This document shows positions 17,033 to 25,904 of a stretch of DNA of 64,000 nucleotides, in pieces. The notes under the pieces are model-generated. The model was not told where the DNA came from and ran no database searches. It saw only the letters and a list, made by a program, of their open reading frames with translations. The stretch spans positions 2,046,001-2,110,000 of the forward strand of contig CBDAQC010000002.1 of assembly GCA_965198915.1 (NCBI GenBank), written 5' to 3'. Origin of the DNA: BOG-908 sp965198915 (GTDB lineage Bacteria; Pseudomonadota; Alphaproteobacteria; Acetobacterales; Acetobacteraceae). The position numbers and the translations under genes were made by a program. How positions within the stretch are numbered: position 1 is the first letter of the stretch; the number at the start of each line of letters is the position of its first letter.

Positions 17033-19774
17033 GTGCTGGTTGACGGCTCCGGCTACATCTTCCGCGCCTTCCACGCGCTGCCGCCTATGACACGCGCGGA
17101 CGGCACGCCGGTCAACGCGGTGTTCGGCTTCACCAACATGATGGCGCGCTTCCTGGCCGCCCATGTCGGCACCCACCTGGCCGTGGTGTTCGATGCCGGT
17201 AGTCACACCTTCCGCAACCGCATCTACGACCAATACAAGGCGCAGCGCCCGGACCCGCCCTCCGAGCTGATCCCGCAATTCAAGCTGGTGCGCGACGCCA
17301 CCGCCGCCTTCGGCATCGCCTGCGTGGAATGCGAGGACTGGGAAGCCGACGACCTGATCGCCGCCTACGCGAAGGCCGGCGTGGAGGCCGGCGCCACCGT
17401 CACCATCGTCAGCTCCGACAAGGACCTGATGCAGCTCGTCCGCCCCGGCGTCACCATGCTGGACCCGATCAAGCAGAAGCCGATCGGCCCGGAAGAAGTG
17501 ATGGAGAAGTTCGGCGTGGCGCCGGACCGCGTGGTCGATGTGCAGTCCCTGATGGGTGACAGCGTGGACAACGTCCCCGGCGTGCCCGGCATCGGCCCCA
17601 AGAACGCGGCCGAGCTGATCAACCAGTACGGCAGCCTGGAAGCCGTGCTGGACGCCGCCCCCACGATGAAGCCCAGCAAGCGGCGCGACAACCTGATCGC
17701 GCACGCCGAAGCCGCTCGCATCTCCAAGAAGCTCGTCACCCTGTGCGAGGAAGCCCCGATGCCACTGCCGCTGGAGGCGATGCGCACGGTGGAGCTGGAC
17801 CGCACGCGCTTGACCGACTGGCTGCACGCCATGGGTTTCCGCAGCACCGCCCTGCGGCTCGGCCTGGCCGAAACCCCCGCCGCCCCGCAGGACGGAGAAC
17901 CGGACGCACCCACCGGCCCTGCCGCCCCCTACGGCCCGTATGACGTGGTTGCCAGCGAGGAGGCGCTCGCCGCCTGGGTGGCCGAAGCCACGCGCGCCCG
18001 CCGCGTGGCCCTGCATGTGCAGACGGACCTGGACCCCCGCCCCTGGCGCGCCCGGCTGCTGGGCCTGGGCTTGGCTACCGCCCCGGGCCGCGCCTGTTAC
18101 ATCCCGCTGCCTGTGGACGAACTGACCGAGCCGCGCCTGCCCGCCGAGACCGTGCTGGCCGCCCTGGCCCCGCTGCTCGCCGACCCGTCCGTGCTGAAGA
18201 TCACCGCCAACGCGAAATACGCCCGCCTCGTGCTAAACGCCGCCGGCGAACGCCTAGCGCGCGCCATGAGCCAGCCGCCGCTGCCGCTCGCGCCGGAGCC
18301 GCAGGACGACCCCATGCTGATCAGCTTCGCCCAGGCCGCCGGCGCGCATGACCACGCGCTGGCCGACCTGGCCCCGCTGCACCTGGGCCACACGCCGAAA
18401 ACCCTGGACGAGACCACCGGCACCGGCCGCAACCGCCTGGCCTTCGCCGCCGTCCCGGTCGGCCGCGCCGCCGCCTACGCGGCCGAAGCCGCCGACGTGG
18501 CCCTACGCCTGTGGGCCATCCTGCGCCCGGCGCTACGCCGCCACCAGGCGCTCGGCCTGTACGAGCTGATGGAGCGCCGCCTGGTCCCGATCCTGGCCGA
18601 TGCCGAAAGCGCCGGCATACGCGTGGACGAAGCCGAACTGCGCCGCCTGTCCGCCGATTTCGCCGGCCGCATGGCCGCCATCGAGGAAGCCGCCCACCGC
18701 CTCGCCGGCCACTCGTTCGGCCTGGGCAGTCCCAAGCAGCTCGGCGAAGTGCTGTTCGACGAACAGGGCATGCCAGGCGGCAAGCGCAGCGCCAGCGGCC
18801 AGTGGGTGACCGACGCCAACGTCCTGCAGACCCTGACGGATCTCGGCCACGAACTGCCCGGCCGCGTGCTGGAATGGCGCCAGCTCAGCAAGCTGAAATC
18901 CACCTACGCCGACGCGCTGGTGGAAGAGATCAACCCCGCCACCGGCCGCGTGCACACCAGCTACGCCATGGCCGCCACCAGCACCGGCCGCCTCTCCAGC
19001 AACGATCCCAATCTGCAGAACATCCCCATACGCACGGAAGAAGGCGGCCGCATACGCCGCGCCTTCGTCTCCGAACCCGGCCACAAACTCGTCAGCGCCG
19101 ATTACAGTCAGATCGAGCTGCGCCTGCTCGCCCACGTGGCCGACATTCCCGCGCTGAAGGAAGCCTTTTCCACCGGCCAGGACATCCACGCCCGCACCGC
19201 CAGCGAAGTCTTCGGCATCCCGCTGGACCAGATGGACCGCGTCACCCGCAGCCGCGCGAAGGCCATAAATTTCGGCATCATCTACGGCATCAGCGCTTTC
19301 GGCCTGGCCCGCCAGCTCGGCATAGAAGCGGGCGAGGCAGGCAGCTACATCGCCGCCTATTTCGAACGCTACCCCGGCATACGCGCCTACATGGAACGCA
19401 CCAAGGAAGAAGCCCGCATACACGGCTACGTCACCACCCCGTTCGGCCGCCGCTGCACCATCCAGGGCATCGCCGACCGCAACATGGCCCGCCGCGCCGG
19501 CGCCGAACGCCAGGCGATCAACGCGCCCCTGCAAGGCGGCGCCGCCGACGTGATAAAACGCGCCATGGTGCGGCTGCCCGCGGCGCTGCGCGAGGCCGGT
19601 TTGCGGTCCCGCCTGTTGCTGAGCGTGCATGACGAGTTGCTGTTCGAGGCGCCTGACGACGAGGCGGAGGCGCTGGCCGCGCTGGCCAAGCGCGTCATGG
19701 AGTCCGCGGCTTCGTTGAGCGTGCCTCTGACGGTCGAGACCGGAATCGGGAACAGTTGGGCGGAGGCGCACTAG
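17033..19774 (+). CDS. polA: DNA polymerase I (proofreading site degenerate)
   Basis: 913 residues: 5-prime nuclease, 3-prime exonuclease-like and polymerase domains. The flap nuclease looks intact (DWEADDLI, SSDKDL, MGDSVDNVPGVPGIG). Polymerase motifs A (DYSQIELRLLAH), B (RSRAKAINFGIIYG) and C (LLSVHDELLFE) are intact. In the middle domain, all four metal-binding acids of the E. coli enzyme seem replaced (His328, Gln330, Ala397, Ala486). The annotated GTG start trims the first beta strand; the frame stays open upstream to an ATT at 16970 that overlaps the zf-CHCC stop, so the true start is uncertain. It fills gaps and removes RNA primers. Confidence 0.95.
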   Translation: MLVDGSGYIFRAFHALPPMTRADGTPVNAVFGFTNMMARFLAAHVGTHLAVVFDAGSHTFRNRIYDQYKAQRPDPPSELIPQFKLVRDATAAFGIACVECEDWEADDLIAAYAKAGVEAGATVTIVSSDKDLMQLVRPGVTMLDPIKQKPIGPEEVMEKFGVAPDRVVDVQSLMGDSVDNVPGVPGIGPKNAAELINQYGSLEAVLDAAPTMKPSKRRDNLIAHAEAARISKKLVTLCEEAPMPLPLEAMRTVELDRTRLTDWLHAMGFRSTALRLGLAETPAAPQDGEPDAPTGPAAPYGPYDVVASEEALAAWVAEATRARRVALHVQTDLDPRPWRARLLGLGLATAPGRACYIPLPVDELTEPRLPAETVLAALAPLLADPSVLKITANAKYARLVLNAAGERLARAMSQPPLPLAPEPQDDPMLISFAQAAGAHDHALADLAPLHLGHTPKTLDETTGTGRNRLAFAAVPVGRAAAYAAEAADVALRLWAILRPALRRHQALGLYELMERRLVPILADAESAGIRVDEAELRRLSADFAGRMAAIEEAAHRLAGHSFGLGSPKQLGEVLFDEQGMPGGKRSASGQWVTDANVLQTLTDLGHELPGRVLEWRQLSKLKSTYADALVEEINPATGRVHTSYAMAATSTGRLSSNDPNLQNIPIRTEEGGRIRRAFVSEPGHKLVSADYSQIELRLLAHVADIPALKEAFSTGQDIHARTASEVFGIPLDQMDRVTRSRAKAINFGIIYGISAFGLARQLGIEAGEAGSYIAAYFERYPGIRAYMERTKEEARIHGYVTTPFGRRCTIQGIADRNMARRAGAERQAINAPLQGGAADVIKRAMVRLPAALREAGLRSRLLLSVHDELLFEAPDDEAEALAALAKRVMESAASLSVPLTVETGIGNSWAEAH

Positions 19775-19819
19775 GAAAGGAAGGCCTTCTTTTTTGAAAA
19801 AAAGAAGCAAAAAACTTTT
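19775..19819. repeat. AT-rich repeat, single arm, copy 4
   Basis: One left arm only (CTTCTTTTTT hairpin plus GCAAAAAACTTTT), beginning at the base after the polA TAG. It lies between the convergent polA and HMG-CoA lyase genes. The matching right arm is not recognisable. Confidence 0.88.
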
Positions 19820-19887
19820 CATTTTTCGCCTGCACGACGCCCGGGCTTCTTAGGCCGTCGTACGCGTCTGCAGAACCTGCTTGCCGT

Positions 19888-20787
19888 TCACATCCGCTCT
19901 CTTGCCTTGGCAACCCGCGAGGACGTCTCCCGCCCGAGCTCTCCGCAAATCAGCGCGCCCGCCGCCACCAGAGCGTCCAGCGAAACACCCGTGCGCACGC
20001 CCATGCCCTCCAGCATGTACACCACATCCTCGGTCGCCACGTTGCCTGTCGCACCCTTCGCATACGGGCAGCCGCCAAGCCCCGCTACCGCCGCATCCAC
20101 CACGGCAACACCCGCCTCCAGGCACGCGAGTATGTTCGCCAACGCCTGCCCATACGTGTCGTGGAAATGCACCGCCAGTTCCGCCATCGGCACGTCCCGT
20201 GCCACACGCTCCACCATCGCCCGCGCCGCACGCGGCGTGCCCACGCCGATCGTGTCGCCCAACGACACTTCCGCGCAACCCATCCCCCGCAACGCCCGCG
20301 CCACACCCGCTACCGCGTCCACGCTGACCGCGCCCTCGTACGGACAACCCAGCACGCAGGACACGTAGCCCCGCAACCGCAACCCGCGCTGCCGCGCACG
20401 CTCCGCCACAGGCGCAAACCGCTCCAGGCTCTCCGCGATCGAGCAGTTGATGTTCGTGCGCGAGAACGTCTCCGAGGCGGACGCGAAAATCGCCACCTCG
20501 TCGATGGCGCTCGCCTCCGCCGCCAGCATCCCCTGCAAGTTCGGCACCAGCACGCTGTACTGCACCCCGGGCGCACGCGTGATGGCAGCCAGCACGTCCG
20601 CACTCCCCGCCATGCGCGGCACCCATTTCGGCGAGACGAAACTGCCCGCCTCGATCACCGGCAGCCCGGTGACCGACAGCGCATCGATCAGCGCCACACG
20701 CGCCTGCACGGATACCGCACGCGCCTCGTTCTGCAGGCCGTCGCGCGGGCCTACTTCGACTATTCTGACGTAATCGGGGATCTGCAT
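19888..20787 (-). CDS. mvaB: Hydroxymethylglutaryl-CoA lyase
   Basis: Splits HMG-CoA into acetoacetate and acetyl-CoA, the last step of leucine breakdown. 299 residues, the usual length. A TIM-barrel start with metal and substrate residues is visible in VGPRDGLQNE. The divalent metal histidines are in VHFHDTYGQ. The active-site cysteine loop is GLGGCPYAKGATGN. The other leucine-pathway genes are not adjacent; an acyl-CoA synthetase lies upstream on the same strand, separated by an inverted repeat. Confidence 0.95.
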   Translation of the reverse strand: MQIPDYVRIVEVGPRDGLQNEARAVSVQARVALIDALSVTGLPVIEAGSFVSPKWVPRMAGSADVLAAITRAPGVQYSVLVPNLQGMLAAEASAIDEVAIFASASETFSRTNINCSIAESLERFAPVAERARQRGLRLRGYVSCVLGCPYEGAVSVDAVAGVARALRGMGCAEVSLGDTIGVGTPRAARAMVERVARDVPMAELAVHFHDTYGQALANILACLEAGVAVVDAAVAGLGGCPYAKGATGNVATEDVVYMLEGMGVRTGVSLDALVAAGALICGELGRETSSRVAKARERM

Positions 20788-20799
20788 GGCTACTGCCTA

Positions 20800-20961
20800 A
20801 GAAGAAAGAAAGGCCTTCTTTTTTGAGAAAAAGAAGCAAAAAACTTTTGTCCTCACGACGCTGAAACGCCCGGCTGCTTCAGGAAGACCGCGACTGCCGC
20901 AAATGCGGGGAGATAAAAGTTTTTTGCTTCTTTTTTTCAAAAAAGAAGACCTTGCTTTCTT
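20800..20961. repeat. AT-rich long inverted repeat, copy 5
   Basis: Left arm 20800-20850, right arm 20913-20960, both with the CTTC/GAAG hairpin. The right arm touches the stop codon of the minus-strand acyl-CoA synthetase (TAG at 20962-20964). The left arm lies just upstream of the HMG-CoA lyase start. Confidence 0.93.
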
Positions 20962-22587
20962 CTACCCAAACTGAGCCCGAAGCGCCTTCTTATCCAGCTT
21001 ACCCACACTCGTCTTGGCAATAACCTCCACGAACTCCACCCGCTCCGGCACCGCGAACTTGGACACCACGCCCTCCTCCACCCGCATCATCACATGCGCG
21101 CGCAACGCCGCCGCATCCTCCGCCGCGCCGGGCCGCGCCACCACGATCGCCACCGGCCGCTCGCCCCAGCGCTCGTCGCGCACTCCGATCACCGCCACTT
21201 CGGCCACGCTCGGGTGCTCGGCCAGTATGTCCTCCAGTTGCAGGCTGCTGACCCACTCGCCGCCCGTTTTCACCACGTCCTTGATCCGGTCGGTGATGTT
21301 GAGGAACCCGTGCGCGTCGATCGTGCCGATGTCGCCGGTGTGCAGCCAGCCGCCTTCCCACAGCGCCCGGCTCGCCTCGGGGTTGTCCAGATAGCCTTGC
21401 GTCAGCCAGGGCGAGCGCATCACCACCTCGCCCGCGGACACACCGTCATGCGGCAGCTCGCGCATCTGCGGGTCCACGATTCGCACGTCGCACAGCGGCA
21501 CCGGCCGGCCCGCGCGGCAACGATAGACCAGCTCCAGCTCGCCTCCGTCACGCAGTTCCTGCGGCAGCAGCGCCACCGTAGCGATCGGCCCGGTCTCCGA
21601 CATCCCGTAGCCGGCAAACACGTCCACGCCGCGGTCGAGTGCCGCCTGCGCCAAGGCACGCGGCATGGCGGACCCGCCGATGATCAGCCGCCAGCCGCGC
21701 AGGTCGACATCTTTCGCCGCCGCCAGGAACATCTGCAGAATGGTCGGCACGCAATGCGAGAACGTCACCCGCTCGGTGACGAACAGCCGCACCAGAAGCT
21801 CAGGGCTGTAGCGTCCGGGATAGACCTGCTTCAGCCCGCGCACCGTGGCGTTGAACGGGTTGCCCCAGGCATGCACGTGGAACATCGGCGTGATCGGCAT
21901 GTACACGTCGTCCGGCCGCGTCACCACGTTGCTCAGGCCGGACAGCGTGTGCAGCACGATTTGCCGGTGCGAGTAATACACGCCCTTCGGATTGCCCGTC
22001 GTCCCCGTCGTGTAGAACGTGGTCGCCCTGGTACGCTCGTCGAACTCCGGAAACTCGTGGGACGGGTCGCCCGCCGCCAGCAGCGCCTCGTATTCGCTGT
22101 CCCAGGCGAACGCCTCGCCGAACTCCCTGCCCGCCTCCTCGTCGCTCATGCGCACGAAGATCCGCGCGTGCGTCAGCATCGGCCGCAGGCTGGCCAGCAG
22201 CGGCAAGAAATCCGTGTTGCACAGGATCACCCGCGCCCGCGCGTGGTTCAGCGTATAGAGAATCTGTTCGGCCGAAAGCCGAACGTTCACCGTCATCAGC
22301 ACCGCCCCGCTCATCGGCACGGCGAAGAAGCATTCCAGGTAGCGGTTGCTGTCCCAGTCCATCACCGCCACCACGTCACCCTGCACCACGCCCAGGCTGG
22401 CCAGGCCAGCGCCCAGACGGTGCACGCGTCCGCCAAATTCGCGGTAGGTGAAACGCTTCAGGTCGCGATAGACGATCTCCTGCTCGGCGTGCTGGCGCAG
22501 CGGCGTGATCAGCAGCTGCTTGATGATCAGGGGGTAGTCATAGCCATAGCCTTGTTCGGGGCCGGCGTCGGAGGGGGCGGCGTCCAC
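20962..22587 (-). CDS. Fatty-acyl-CoA synthetase (AMP-binding)
   Basis: Activates a fatty acid through an acyl-adenylate to the CoA thioester. 541 residues from the GTG at 22587, which is preferred because GGAG lies 8 bases upstream. The P-loop is FYTTGTTGNPKGVYYSH, the adenylate motif is GYGMSETGP, and the hinge region GDIGTID...DRIKDVVKTGGEW and the C-terminal catalytic Lys in SVGKLDKKAL are present. The sequence is of the medium/long-chain AlkK/FadD3-like type. A longer frame starting at 22653 would overlap the divergent PAP2 gene. Confidence 0.9.
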   Translation of the reverse strand: MDAAPSDAGPEQGYGYDYPLIIKQLLITPLRQHAEQEIVYRDLKRFTYREFGGRVHRLGAGLASLGVVQGDVVAVMDWDSNRYLECFFAVPMSGAVLMTVNVRLSAEQILYTLNHARARVILCNTDFLPLLASLRPMLTHARIFVRMSDEEAGREFGEAFAWDSEYEALLAAGDPSHEFPEFDERTRATTFYTTGTTGNPKGVYYSHRQIVLHTLSGLSNVVTRPDDVYMPITPMFHVHAWGNPFNATVRGLKQVYPGRYSPELLVRLFVTERVTFSHCVPTILQMFLAAAKDVDLRGWRLIIGGSAMPRALAQAALDRGVDVFAGYGMSETGPIATVALLPQELRDGGELELVYRCRAGRPVPLCDVRIVDPQMRELPHDGVSAGEVVMRSPWLTQGYLDNPEASRALWEGGWLHTGDIGTIDAHGFLNITDRIKDVVKTGGEWVSSLQLEDILAEHPSVAEVAVIGVRDERWGERPVAIVVARPGAAEDAAALRAHVMMRVEEGVVSKFAVPERVEFVEVIAKTSVGKLDKKALRAQFG

Positions 22588-22598
22588 GAAACGTCTCC

Positions 22599-23246
22599 AT
22601 GCAGCTCGGATTCTTGTTGCCCGCACCCTGCGGGATCGCGCCCCTGCCGGCAACCGGCGCCGCGCCTGCGATGACGTTCCTCACCAATTTCGCCGACCAG
22701 GCCGTGGTGCTGCCGCTGGCCGCCTGCGTGTTCGCCGTCCTGCTGGCCCTGCACTGGCGCCGCGGCGCGCTCGCCTGGGGTGCCTGCGTCAGCGGTGTGC
22801 TGGCGGTGATGCTCGTGCTCAAGCTGGTCACCCTGGCCTGTGGCTCGCACCTCGCCTGGACGGGCGTGGTCAGCCCCAGCGGCCACACGGCCACCGCGGC
22901 CGTGGTGTATGGCGGCCTGTTCGCCCTGCTGGCACGGCACTCGCGCGCCGGCACCCTGGCCGCCGCCGCCGCCGGCGGGCTGTTCGCACTCGGCATCGGC
23001 CTCACCCGCCTCGCCTTGCACGTGCACACGCCGGCGGACGTGGCGGTCGGTGCCGTGGTGGGCGTGGCCGGCGCCGTGCTGATGCGACGTCTGGCCGGCG
23101 AGCGGCCGTCCGGTCCCGCCTCTCTCTGGCTGCTGGCGGCCACCTGTCTGGTTCTGCTGGTGTTCCATGGCGACAGGCTGGAGGCCGAGACGCGCCTGCA
23201 CTGGCTGGCACTCGATCTGTGGCCGCTGACCGAATGCCGAAGGTGA
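22599..23246 (+). CDS. PAP2-family phosphatase, membrane protein
   Basis: 215 residues with about five to six hydrophobic segments. PAP2 motif 2 is clear in SPSGHTATAA, and motif 3 is TRLALHVHTPAD (R...H...D). Motif 1 is weak. Members dephosphorylate lipid phosphates such as phosphatidic acid or undecaprenyl diphosphate at the outer face of the inner membrane. The ATG at 22671 is a credible shorter start, since the first membrane helix begins just after it and the ATG at 22599 has no ribosome site. It is divergent from the acyl-CoA synthetase by only 11 bases. Confidence 0.82.
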   Translation: MQLGFLLPAPCGIAPLPATGAAPAMTFLTNFADQAVVLPLAACVFAVLLALHWRRGALAWGACVSGVLAVMLVLKLVTLACGSHLAWTGVVSPSGHTATAAVVYGGLFALLARHSRAGTLAAAAAGGLFALGIGLTRLALHVHTPADVAVGAVVGVAGAVLMRRLAGERPSGPASLWLLAATCLVLLVFHGDRLEAETRLHWLALDLWPLTECRR

Positions 23247-23259
23247 AGCTCCGTGAAAG

Positions 23260-23312
23260 CGGGGTCTGGGGCCCGCGCCCCAGCGCGTTTTGGGGCAGAG
23301 CCTCAACCTTTC
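23260..23312. repeat. G-rich double-hairpin repeat, copy A
   Basis: Two neighbouring dyads built around GGTCTGGGGC...GCCCCAGC and TTTGGGGCAGAGCC. Nearly the same string recurs at 28041. It lies between the convergent PAP2 and TolC-like genes. Confidence 0.8.
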
Positions 23313-23321
23313 TTCTGCCCC

Positions 23322-24710
23322 TTACTCCGGCGGCGTAGTCCCACCCCACTTGCCTCGCACCGCATCGTAATGCCGCAGCGGATCGTACACCTCCCCCAAC
23401 TGCAGATGCCCCGCATCCAGCGTGCCGTCGGCGGACGCCACTTCCAGCGTCGCCACCAGCACGTCGTGCTGCGCCGAGACCGCCGCCACCTCGCTGGCCA
23501 GCAGGTCCTGCTGCGTCACCAGCACGTCCAGCAGCGTGCGCACGCCGGCGCGCTGCTGCTGCGTGTAGCCGCGCACGGCGGCCCTGTTGCCGGCAATCGC
23601 GTCCTGCTCGCCCGCCAGGCGCTGGCGCGCGGCCGCCAATTGGTCCCACGCGCTACCGGCAAGCTGGCGCGCCTGCCGCCGGGCTTCCTCCAGCATGTCG
23701 CCCAGCCGATACGTCATCTCCTTGGCCGCGCGTATCCGCGAATACTCCCCGCCGCCCTGATATAGCGGCACGCTCACGTCCAGCGTCACCTGGGCCGCAT
23801 TGTCACGCTGGTTGAGCTGCTGGATCTCGGTGTCGCGCAGGCGCGCGAACAGGCCGTTCAGGGAGAAATGCGGCAGCAGATTGGCGCGCTCCACGTCCAC
23901 CCCGTGCCGGCTGGCATCGACCGAGGCGCGGGCGTACGCCACGTCCGGGTTGTTCGCCAGCGCCTGCTCCACTGCCCGGTCCCGGTCAGGCGGCAGGCTT
24001 ACCAGCGGGCCGGCCAGCAGGTGCGCCAGCGTGGCCAGCTGGCCGGGCCGCTGCCCGATCTGGTGTTCGAAACTCGCCTCGGATTGCGCCAGCATGGATT
24101 GCGCGGCGGCCAGTTGTGCCTGGGCCGTACCCAGCCGGGCGCGCGCCTGGCCCAGATCGGCAGCCGCCAGCCCGCCGGCCGCCAGCTCCACGCCGCTCGC
24201 CTGCACGGTATCGCGCTGCACGCTCACCTGGTGGGCGTTCAGCGCCACCACTTCGCGGTCGCGCACCACGTCCAGGTAGGCCGCCGCGGCAGACAGCAGC
24301 ACTTCCGCCTCGGTGCTGCGCAGGCTGGCGCGGCCGGCCACCACCTCGGAGTCGGCGCGCTGCGTTTGCGCACGTATCTGCCCGCTGGTGTAGACGTTCT
24401 GGCTCAGCTTCAGCTCGTAATCCTGCGTCAGCCGGCGCTCGGGGTCGTGCGTGGTGTCCATGTTGTCGTCGAACAAAGCGGGCCCGATGCTGCCGGTCAC
24501 CGTCACACGCGGCCGCCAGCCGGACAGCGCCTGCGGCACCTGCTCGTCCGTCTGCGCAAGCTGCCGGCGGGCGGCCAGCAGGCGCGGGTTGGTCTGGTAG
24601 GCCAGCACCAGTGCGTCGGTGAAGCCCAGCGGCGCCGGGTCCGCGTGCGCCGCCCCCGGCCCTGCCGCGGCGGCGGCGCACGCCAGGATCGCCAGCTTCG
24701 TCCGCGTCAT
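23322..24710 (-). CDS. TolC family outer-membrane efflux protein
   Basis: 462 residues. A signal peptide (MTRTKLAILACAAAAAGPGAAHA) is followed by two repeats of long amphipathic helices with short beta segments, the usual TolC layout. It would be the outer-membrane channel of a tripartite exporter. It is divergent from two periplasmic adaptors beginning 114 bases away, its probable partners. Longer minus-strand frames upstream of 24710 are antisense to the adaptor and are not real. Confidence 0.9.
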   Translation of the reverse strand: MTRTKLAILACAAAAAGPGAAHADPAPLGFTDALVLAYQTNPRLLAARRQLAQTDEQVPQALSGWRPRVTVTGSIGPALFDDNMDTTHDPERRLTQDYELKLSQNVYTSGQIRAQTQRADSEVVAGRASLRSTEAEVLLSAAAAYLDVVRDREVVALNAHQVSVQRDTVQASGVELAAGGLAAADLGQARARLGTAQAQLAAAQSMLAQSEASFEHQIGQRPGQLATLAHLLAGPLVSLPPDRDRAVEQALANNPDVAYARASVDASRHGVDVERANLLPHFSLNGLFARLRDTEIQQLNQRDNAAQVTLDVSVPLYQGGGEYSRIRAAKEMTYRLGDMLEEARRQARQLAGSAWDQLAAARQRLAGEQDAIAGNRAAVRGYTQQQRAGVRTLLDVLVTQQDLLASEVAAVSAQHDVLVATLEVASADGTLDAGHLQLGEVYDPLRHYDAVRGKWGGTTPPE

Positions 24711-24824
24711 GTGTGATTGAACCCCTGTGCGCGCATGCCGTTTAACCGCGCGCCGCGATAGCCCAGCCCGGCCGTCCTCAGGAGTGACAATGACGCGACT
24801 GCCCGCCGCCAGGTGGCCGTAGCC

Positions 24825-25904
24825 ATGGCCGACGCCAGCCGGCGCGGCTTCCGCATCTTCCTGGCCTTCGCCGCCGTGCTCGTATGCCTGGGTGCCGCGG
24901 TGATCTGGATCTCCGGCTGGGACGCGCCGCTGGCCGCCAGGCACGATCCGGAAACCGAGGACGCCTACGCGGACGGCCCCCTCACCCCGCTGGCGGCGCG
25001 GGAGGCGGGCTACCTGAAGCGCATGCTGGTGGACGACAACCAGCCGGTGCGCGCCGGCCAGGTGGTCGCCGAGATGGAGGACGACGACTACCGCGCCTCC
25101 GTGGCCCAGGCCGAAGCGCAGCTCGCCGCCGCCCAGGCCGCCTTGCACGAGGTGCAGGACCAGCGCGCCGTGCTGCTGCTTCAGGTGCGCGAGTCCCTGG
25201 CGCAGGCTTCCGGCACCGGCGCCCAACGCATACGTGCCTCTGAGGAGACCTCCCGCCAGGCGATGCTGCTGCCCACCGCTTTGGGCGAACGCCGGCAATA
25301 CGACAACGCGTTGGCCGAGGACCGCCGTCTGGCGGCGGACACGCGCGTGCAATCCGCCCAGGCCGAGGAACGCCGCCGCCAGCTCGCCGTGCTGGACGCC
25401 CAGGAAGCCCGCGCCGCCGCGGACATCGAGGCGCGCCAGGCAATGCTGGACCTGGCCCGCTTGCGCCTGAGCTACACCCGGCTGCGCGCGCCGTTCGACG
25501 GCGTGGCCGGCGCCAGGCAGGTACGCGTGGGCACGCTGCTCGCCGCCGGCACGGAGGTAATCCCCGTCACCCAGCTTTCTGCCGTGTGGATTACCGCCAA
25601 TTTCACCGAACGCCAGCTCACCGACATACGCCCGGGCCAGCCGGCGCTGGTGCGCCTGGACAGCTATCCGGACGTGGCGCTGCACGGCCATGTCGGCGGC
25701 ATCTCGCCGCTCACGGGCCAGCAATTGGCCGCCGTGCCGGGCGACAACGCCACCGGCAATTACACCAAGGTGGTGCAGCGCGTGCCGGTGAAGATCATGC
25801 TGGACGACGAAGGCGGCCGCCTGCGCGGCCTCATACGCCCGGGCATGTCCGCCCTCGCCCGCGTGGAGACCACGGCCAGCCGCGCCGTGAGGCCGGCCCG
25901 ATGA
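24825..25904 (+). CDS. HlyD/EmrA-type periplasmic adaptor (first of two)
   Basis: 359 residues with a single N-terminal membrane anchor (about residues 8-30). The lipoyl half-motif is EAGYLKRMLVDDNQPVRAGQ, then a long coiled hairpin (residues about 80-200), then the beta-barrel segment with TGNYTKVVQRVPVKI, a sequence typical of EmrA-like adaptors. It links an inner-membrane pump to a TolC channel. AGGTGG lies 8 bases before the ATG at 24825. The stop overlaps the next adaptor start (ATGA). Confidence 0.9.
   Translation: MADASRRGFRIFLAFAAVLVCLGAAVIWISGWDAPLAARHDPETEDAYADGPLTPLAAREAGYLKRMLVDDNQPVRAGQVVAEMEDDDYRASVAQAEAQLAAAQAALHEVQDQRAVLLLQVRESLAQASGTGAQRIRASEETSRQAMLLPTALGERRQYDNALAEDRRLAADTRVQSAQAEERRRQLAVLDAQEARAAADIEARQAMLDLARLRLSYTRLRAPFDGVAGARQVRVGTLLAAGTEVIPVTQLSAVWITANFTERQLTDIRPGQPALVRLDSYPDVALHGHVGGISPLTGQQLAAVPGDNATGNYTKVVQRVPVKIMLDDEGGRLRGLIRPGMSALARVETTASRAVRPAR

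Noticed and set aside
16727..18016. Upstream extension of the minus-strand hydrolase frame
   Set aside because: It lies antisense to polA and the zf-CHCC gene and has no family resemblance; the hydrolase signal segment starts at 16726.
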